Assembly (NCBI GenBank): GCA_031771865.1
Contig: JASISA010000042.1
Span: 613,501 to 677,500, forward strand
DNA from: Nothophaeocryptopus gaeumannii
Lineage: Eukaryota; Ascomycota; Dothideomycetes; Mycosphaerellales; Mycosphaerellaceae
Length of the DNA stretch: 64,000 nucleotides
Reading direction: 5' to 3'
Shown: positions 58,299-64,000 of the stretch, piece by piece
Layout of the letters: every line of letters begins with the position of its first letter
Position numbering within the stretch: the stretch's first letter is position 1
Notes under the pieces: generated by a model
Database searches by the model: none
Seen by the model: only the letters and a program-made list of their open reading frames with translations
What the model was told of the DNA's origin: nothing
Position numbers and translations under genes: made by a program

Positions 58299-60054
58299 TT
58301 ACAGCCGGACAGGGTGTTGGTGAGAAGGACGATCGGGATACTACCTGACGGGCTCGATGCTATGGGAGCTTAGCTTTCACTGAAGGATGATGAAATCGCG
58401 GGTGGATCTGACGACGTGCGCTCTGTGTCGCTTGAGCTGCTGAGCTTTTGCCGGCTGCCGTTGATGGAAACACCCAATGGATCTCATGCGAACCTCGTGG
58501 TGTATTCCGAGGTCAGGCTGGTTTGGTGGACTTTGCCGGGCACATCAGGCGAAAGCTCGCAGTAGCGCGATGGCGTGCGACCTCCCCGCAGTGATATACA
58601 AGGGTCAGAAAGCTTACTGCATGTGACTTGGACTGTACTGTGCTGTGCTGTGTCTTCATCGACCATCCGGAGCACGTCTTTCGGTTTGTCAAGCACGCAG
58701 CCTGTGCGCATCTCTTCATTGACGACATTGACGTCGCGAATTGCGCTTAAGTTAATGCGCTCGTCCAGAGTGTCCCAGAGATGGCTTAAAGCAAGCGACA
58801 GGCCGGGCGAGAGTTGCTCACCTCCAACCTCCCTCGTCCTCCAGCAAAGTATCGATCAGAAAAAAGCCAACGAGATTGCCGACAGACCGTATCAGTACTG
58901 CGCAGATTTCCCACGGCCTCCTCTTCCACTCGCGGCGTGTCGGTTGGATGGTGTGGTGTCACGATTCGTTCACGTTCGCATGTCGTTGCTGCTGTCACGA
59001 CCGTCAACCCGGATCCTGGGTCCAGCACATCGAATCCCCCACGTTGTCGCCCTCCATCAGTTCACTCGCTGGCCCGATTCGCGATTCGATATGCCGGCGG
59101 CGACGGCGGGAGCTCCAGGATGTCGGCGGTGATGTTGATGAGGGCGCATCACGTTTTTTGTTTTGGGAAGGAGAACATCGTCGGCGCTCTCAAAAGCCGA
59201 CCTCACCTCGCAAACTTCGGGCCAGAAGTCGAGCTGGACAAGAGCGACCCTGCTCAATAATACTTGCATCGATCACGCCTTTAGACGGGCGACATCCTCC
59301 TATCAAGTTAGGCTATTCTCAAACAGATATATTGGATCTCTGGCCTCCAGAATAATGCGTCGCCGAGCAGCTGTGCGGGTCTTCGACATAAGTCGTGCAC
59401 TTTGGGCCACAGTTCAGTGCATCGACAGCTTCAGCACTGGGATTGCTTTTCGCCCATTGGACATACTCACCACGACGATGGAGTCGATCGTTGAACAATT
59501 CAAGACCAGGTCGTTTGAAGGCTCGGGGTGTGATTTGCTTCTGACCTTCCCTCCAGATATCGCGCCGACTGCATTGACAACAATCGCGGTTCGGATACGC
59601 CTCGCTGAACGCACTCCAGACATCCATAATGGCCACGCTTCTAAACCGATTAACCGCAGCCAACGCAATGAGCTCTGTGACGTCCATCACCGTTGCGAGA
59701 TGACAGGCAAGTTCGTGCTCCTTGGTCACTCACAAAGCTGTCTTGAAGCTCATCACACCCATTCTTTGTGGTAAAGGTCTCTCTCGAAGGCTTTCATGAT
59801 CTCCTCACACAATGGCAAGTCTCTGAGATCATTGGATCCTGACAGCTTCCTTTGTACTTACGACCTCATTTCTTTCTCCCGGCATGACGACAATAGCGGG
59901 GCCCGAAAGACATAGAAGTGTGAAAATATACCGCTCGCTTGGCTTTCCTACATCACACTCTTCTCGTAATACCCTTCGCTACTACAATCATACACGGCCA
60001 GGTGCCACAAGACTCGCTCATACAGACGCATATTTCACGCTCGCTACAGTTACA
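58299..60054. other. Intergenic region
   Basis: No gene recognised. Frames at 58575-59355 and 59163-59774 on the plus strand overlap minus-strand frames and are Arg/Ser/His-rich without domains. A TGTGCTG repeat lies near 58630-58650. Confidence 0.45.
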
Positions 60055-60655
60055 ATGCACTTCACTGGAATGGTCCTGGCGACCACGCTGCTCACTATGC
60101 GAGCAGCTATTGCAGCCCCAACGAGCCCGTACAACACTACTATCGAGGCTCGCGCGGCTCCCAATATGTTCAACATCCAGCTTTGGAACAACTGCGCCTT
60201 CGAGAAGGAGTTCGCTTTATATCAAATCACTGACAAGTTCGCCATGATTCAGAAGTCCGCACCAACGACCGTCAAGTCGAAAAGGTCCGCTACCATTGCT
60301 GCCCCTTTCAAAGCCACCGGTATGCGACTTTCCGGGTACGCTGAATGGGGCACCGGAGGCCAATGGTAGGCGCGCGCAAGCGCTTTTCGAGTTTGGATAC
60401 TCTACTCACAAAGGCACGCAGGGAACTGCGTACGACCTCAGCGTCATGACGGGTTCTGATGGTGATATCGGCATTGGAGCATATCCCATTCCCAACAGAA
60501 AGGGAAGTAAGAGCTGTCCGAGCAAGACTTGCTTTCCGTGGAACTGTCCTACCAAGCAGGGGTGGACGAATCCTGATCAGGTGAATCAGGGAAGTCCGGC
60601 TGATACGGTTTGTTATAAGGGTAAGACGGAGTTTAAGGTTGTGTTTTGTCCTTGA
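60055..60655 (+). pseudogene. BYS1-like secreted protein, frameshifted
   Basis: From ATG 60055 a signal peptide (MVLATTLLTMRAAIAAP) is followed by FNIQLWNNCAFEKEFALYQI and MRLSGYAEWGTGGQW, then TAG (60367-60369). The sequence resumes in another frame about 10 bp later with QALFEFGYSTHKGTQ, YDLSVMTGSDGDIGIGAYP, a Cys-rich end (SCPSKTCFPWNC, DTVCYKG) and VVFCP-stop. Together it resembles fungal BYS1/thaumatin-like secreted proteins. No intron with GT-AG ends restores the frame. The break lies in GCGCGCGC, a run prone to slippage, so either a recent frameshift or an assembly error is possible. Confidence 0.6.
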
Positions 60656-62895
60656 TGGGTAGGTGATGCACTGTGCGACGCACAGTTTCTCTCTCGGTAT
60701 ATTTTGCAATGAATGCAGTGACTTCGTTACCATTCCCTCTCTTTTCCATCCCCCTTCGAGATACGTTATAAATTTAACGACATTCACGCCTACGTATACA
60801 TGAGGTTTGGAGACGCGGGTCTCGGTGTCATGCTGTGCTCGCGATACCCTTTCTCCTTGAGGGAAACAACATATACTAGAGACCAGGTGTCGATGGCACT
60901 GGTCTGTTAACCTCACTCTCCACCCGTTTGACATCCGCGTTTCAAAATCGAGAGCTAGCATTATCGCGTGCCATCGCCGTTGCAAATAGCCTTTTCCGAG
61001 CCGTCCACTTACTCCAATCTCAGCACTCAACAGATAGACAAGCATCTGATTGCTACAAACTTTGACAGGATGGAGTTGTTAGTGCCCAGGCTGCGTAAAA
61101 TTGGCAGTCGGAGGGTTTCTAGGCACAGAGTACAGGCTTCAGCAGCCTGCAGCAGGGGAGAGAAGATCCTGGGGAGGAAACAGGTTCGCCAAGTTCGCGA
61201 TCGGGAACACTATGCAGTAGTCGACGAAGGCTAGATAGCCCGCTGCATGCCTGGCTACTATGCCATTAAGGTTTGGAGGGTTGGACAGAAAGTGACTATG
61301 TGTTCGACAGTCTCGGAGCCGGCATGCAAGGAGAAATCCACGCACTCCGGATAGCTCGTTTAAACGCCTCTCCAAATCTATGCGTACAGACCTGTCACTT
61401 AAGCTGGGCAATCATCGCACTCAGGACACCGCTTACTTCTGAAGTTCTCGAAACATCGTCAAGTCCAGCGTCCTGGAAATAGTCAAGGCGAGATATGTTC
61501 GAAGGCGTGAAGACCCAAACTTGACACCTGAAGCAGCTCCGTAGATGTCAACTTGCTTGGCAACCGCCCGTAAATGACTCAAATCCACGCGGGATGTCGT
61601 ACTCTCCGCTTGGATTGCTCTCGTAGATGCGCATCGACCGGAACGGCTCCGTGATCTCCAGCGTACGGCTCTAGTCTCGGGTATCGACGTTACCTGCGGC
61701 GAACCTCCTCAGCTTCTCCTGTCCCAGAAGGGCTCTGGCAGCGGTATCGAATAAGCAGTCGGCTATGTGTTCAACTAGGCTTTCAAGCAACGGCGTCATA
61801 GCCGCTCCTTTCCACGACGTTCCTTATAACAACGGAACGTTCTTTCGGCATGAGTCCGGTTACGTTCTACTCCAATGTGTTCGCGTTCATCCAGAGCTTG
61901 AGATAAAAGAATGAGCTAGTTCACAATTTCGGTGAGTCTGTTCAGCTCCTGAACGAAACGGACCAAAGATCGCGTGAAAGAAGGGGAGTGTCAAGATCAG
62001 CAGATGCAGGAACCCTCTGCTACAACCACGACGCCCACGCGTGCTAGTGCGCAACCATTATCCGGACTTGCAACCAAATCGTTGGAGAGGTGTATGACGA
62101 TACAGACACTAGCGCATGCCTGGGCTACTTGAATCCACCTAGCTGAACCTCAGGTGATCTCTAAAGACAGGACGCTCACTTTGCCTGGAAAAGCGCACTC
62201 AGGCTCTTGAAAGCAGCTCAATGCCAGCGAGAGGGGCGGCAACGAGGTCTGTCAACGTCTTTCGATCCAGACGGTCGACCCTACCAAGCAACTTCCTATT
62301 CTCTCCCACGAAATCGCATATCTGTCCATTATACTTCTCTTTCGCGCCCGCTCCCCGAGAGTCAGGATGTCTAAGCTGCTAGACTCAAAGACAAGAGTAG
62401 CCCACCCTCTACTGCTGTCCGAGATGGGCTAATGCCTATGCAGGCAAAGGAATCTTGTAGTAGGTAGAAAGGCAGACCTCGGGAAAGCCTCTCCTACTGG
62501 ACTCCAAGCCCTGGCCTCGTAGGCTAAAATCCATGGTGAAGTATTCATGCCATAGATATTGAGAACGCTGCGATGGATCTGGACAGTCAACTAGCATAGT
62601 GCCTTTTCTTGGCCCCTATCAGCTTCAGTCCCTCTATTCAACGGAGACTCCACGGTGCGGCCATCTCAATCGAAAACGTTAAAGAGGTGAAATCTGTCAT
62701 GGAGAGAACAGCAAGCTTGGTTAACCTATCGTCTGATTATATATCGAGATGACATTTGACGTTTGAGAGATCATTTCTTGATCTATGCAAACCAACTATT
62801 ATGCACGCACTGATCGCTCCACAAGACGTAAACTCCTTGCCGTAACTACACCACACCACACTACCGCCCATTCTCTCGCTAACAAGTTCCTTCCC
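60656..62895. other. Long region without a recognised gene
   Basis: About 2.2 kb with no frame over ~90 codons on the plus strand. The minus-strand frame at 60308-61045 starts over the BYS1-like gene and is its shadow plus chance. No repeat ends are recognised. Confidence 0.45.
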
Positions 62896-64000
62896 CTACT
62901 TCTCCCCCTCCTCCATACTCTGAATCATAACCTTAATTCCCCCCTGCTTCGGATCCGCCGCGACCTTAAACGCATCCACAGCATTTTCGAGCTTAAACCG
63001 ATGCGTGACCAATTTCTTCAAATCAATCACTCCTCCCCTCAACAGCCGAATCGCCCTCGGCCACGTATTCGCATAACGATACTGAAACTGCAGATCCACT
63101 TCTCGTGTACTGAGTCTCATGAAGGGGATCTTGATCTCCGGCCTGCCGACACCGATGACGAATACCTTTCCGCCGAATTTGGCAGCGTGGATGGCGCCGG
63201 AGATGGAGGACTCTACGCCCGTGCATTCCATGACGACGGCTGGTTCGACGCCGTCTGCGAGTTTGACTACCTTTTCAGCGAATTGTTCTGGGGAGTCGGA
63301 GAAGTCGACCTTGTGTGTCTTCACACTAGGACAGAACTCTTTTGCGAATTTGAGACGTCCCTCGTCGATGTCTGTAATGACGATGGGTTCTGCTCCGGCG
63401 GCTTTTACGCATGCCAATGTGACGAGACCGATAGGACCTGCTCCACAAACGAGGACGCTGTCCCCTAAGGTGATGTTTGCTCTTTGCATGCCGGCCAGAG
63501 CGACGCTCAATGGCTCGAGAAGGGCACCGTCTTCGTAGCTCATATTCCCGATCTTGTGACACCATACTGCTGGGTGGTTTACGTATCTTCTGAGGAGGCC
63601 TGGAATTGGAGGTGTGGAGCGGAACTCGACTGCCACGCAGCCGTTGTATTTACCTGTCAAGCAGGGCTCGCATTCTCCGCAGATGATATTGGGTTCGACG
63701 GCGACGCGGTCGCCGATTTCGTGGGTTTTGACGGAGGGGTGTTTGGCAACGACGATTCCGGCGGATTCGTGGCCGAGGATGTGGGTGTCTGTCACGATCA
63801 TTGGGCCAATGCAGCCGGCGTGCCAGAAGTGGACATCGGATCTAGAGTAAAGTGTCAGCTTTCGCTGTTGTCCAGCTGCATTGAAGTTGACAAACCCGCA
63901 AATGCCAGTACTCTTGATCGCGATTGTCACCTCGCCTAGCTGTAAACTCTTACCATTCTCAACTTCCTCTTTGCTCGGAAGCGTGTCTGCTACCCAGAGG
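62896..64000 (-). CDS. L-arabinitol 4-dehydrogenase-like polyol dehydrogenase, 5' cut by window edge
   Basis: Exon 63896-64000 (continuing beyond the window) and exon 62896-63841 join over a 54-bp intron whose donor is the rarer GTTTGT; the junction restores GICGSDVHFW. It is a zinc-dependent MDR enzyme. Catalytic zinc ligands are in GICG and GHESAG; structural zinc Cys are in CGECEPCLTGKYNGC; the NAD motif is CGAGPIGLVTL; the residues after it (VITDIDEGRL) fit NAD+. VEFRSTPPIPGLLRRYVNHPAVWCHKIG is typical of fungal LadA/LAD1. In arabinose catabolism it oxidises L-arabinitol to L-xylulose; xylitol dehydrogenase is the closest alternative. About 350 residues are visible and intact. Confidence 0.88.
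   Translation of the reverse strand, partial: LWVADTLPSKEEVENGKSLQLGEVTIAIKSTGICGFVNFNAAGQQRKLTLYSRSDVHFWHAGCIGPMIVTDTHILGHESAGIVVAKHPSVKTHEIGDRVAVEPNIICGECEPCLTGKYNGCVAVEFRSTPPIPGLLRRYVNHPAVWCHKIGNMSYEDGALLEPLSVALAGMQRANITLGDSVLVCGAGPIGLVTLACVKAAGAEPIVITDIDEGRLKFAKEFCPSVKTHKVDFSDSPEQFAEKVVKLADGVEPAVVMECTGVESSISGAIHAAKFGGKVFVIGVGRPEIKIPFMRLSTREVDLQFQYRYANTWPRAIRLLRGGVIDLKKLVTHRFKLENAVDAFKVAADPKQGGIKVMIQSMEEGEK

Noticed and set aside
60308..61045. Minus-strand frame of 245 codons
   Set aside because: Its end lies antisense to the BYS1-like gene; the rest is Arg/Thr/Ser-rich with no recognisable motif.

Overview
The window reads as nuclear DNA of a filamentous ascomycete (Pezizomycotina). Dothideomycetes is my best guess, from the overall gene content and protein style; I could run no phylogeny. 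Introns are short (44-76 bp) with GT-AG ends. Genes are spaced and lie on both strands, and intact genes alternate with decayed, repeat-like DNA. No operons, CRISPR arrays or convincing tRNA/rRNA genes are visible.

Layout. 1-4.6 kb: 5' part of a secreted lipase, a short-chain dehydrogenase and a multi-pass membrane protein of unknown function. 4.6-13.9 kb: gene-poor block with a broken RecQ-like helicase, transposon fossils, a G-rich minisatellite and one apparently intact spliced gene for a small secreted protein with ten cysteines. Many stops in the fossils are TAG or TAA where Gln or Trp codons fit, the pattern left by repeat-induced point mutation (RIP, CpA to TpA). 13.9-18.7 kb: a triosephosphate-isomerase-like enzyme, a divergent alcohol dehydrogenase pseudogene, an HsbA-like surface protein and a Rieske/AIF-like oxidoreductase. 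18.7-22 kb: no gene recognised. 22-28.3 kb: a secreted CAP/PR-1 protein, an intact FAD monooxygenase, and dead copies of an MFS transporter and a thiamine-diphosphate enzyme, which look like a decaying catabolic cluster. 28.4-35.2 kb: a large copper-type P1B ATPase with a Cys-rich N-terminus, and a secreted GH43 enzyme. 36.9-42.3 kb: a six-exon membrane protein, a Lin1/CD2BP2 GYF protein, the FMC1 assembly factor and F-box-like fragments. 42.5-48.7 kb: a self-sufficient CYP505 P450-reductase and a mannitol dehydrogenase. 49.9-53.1 kb: a HET-like fragment, a TMEM70-like mitochondrial protein and a glutaminyl cyclase ending in KDEL. 53.5-58.3 kb: an acidic repeat protein with a SUMO-interaction-like motif, and a large fusion of an MDR oxidoreductase with a luciferase-like FMN monooxygenase. 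60-64 kb: a frameshifted BYS1-like secreted protein and a partial L-arabinitol 4-dehydrogenase.

The window is not one pathway. Shared themes are carbon and polyol use (GH43, arabinitol and mannitol dehydrogenases, TIM-like isomerase), oxidative catabolism (FAD monooxygenase, CYP505, MDR-luciferase fusion), and secreted proteins that could meet a host or substrate (lipase, HsbA, CAP, BYS1-like, Cys-rich candidate effector). The most promising novel items are the spliced Cys-rich secreted protein, the MDR-LLM fusion, the possible splice switch that would hide or expose a KDEL signal, and the chain of pseudogenes with RIP-type stops.
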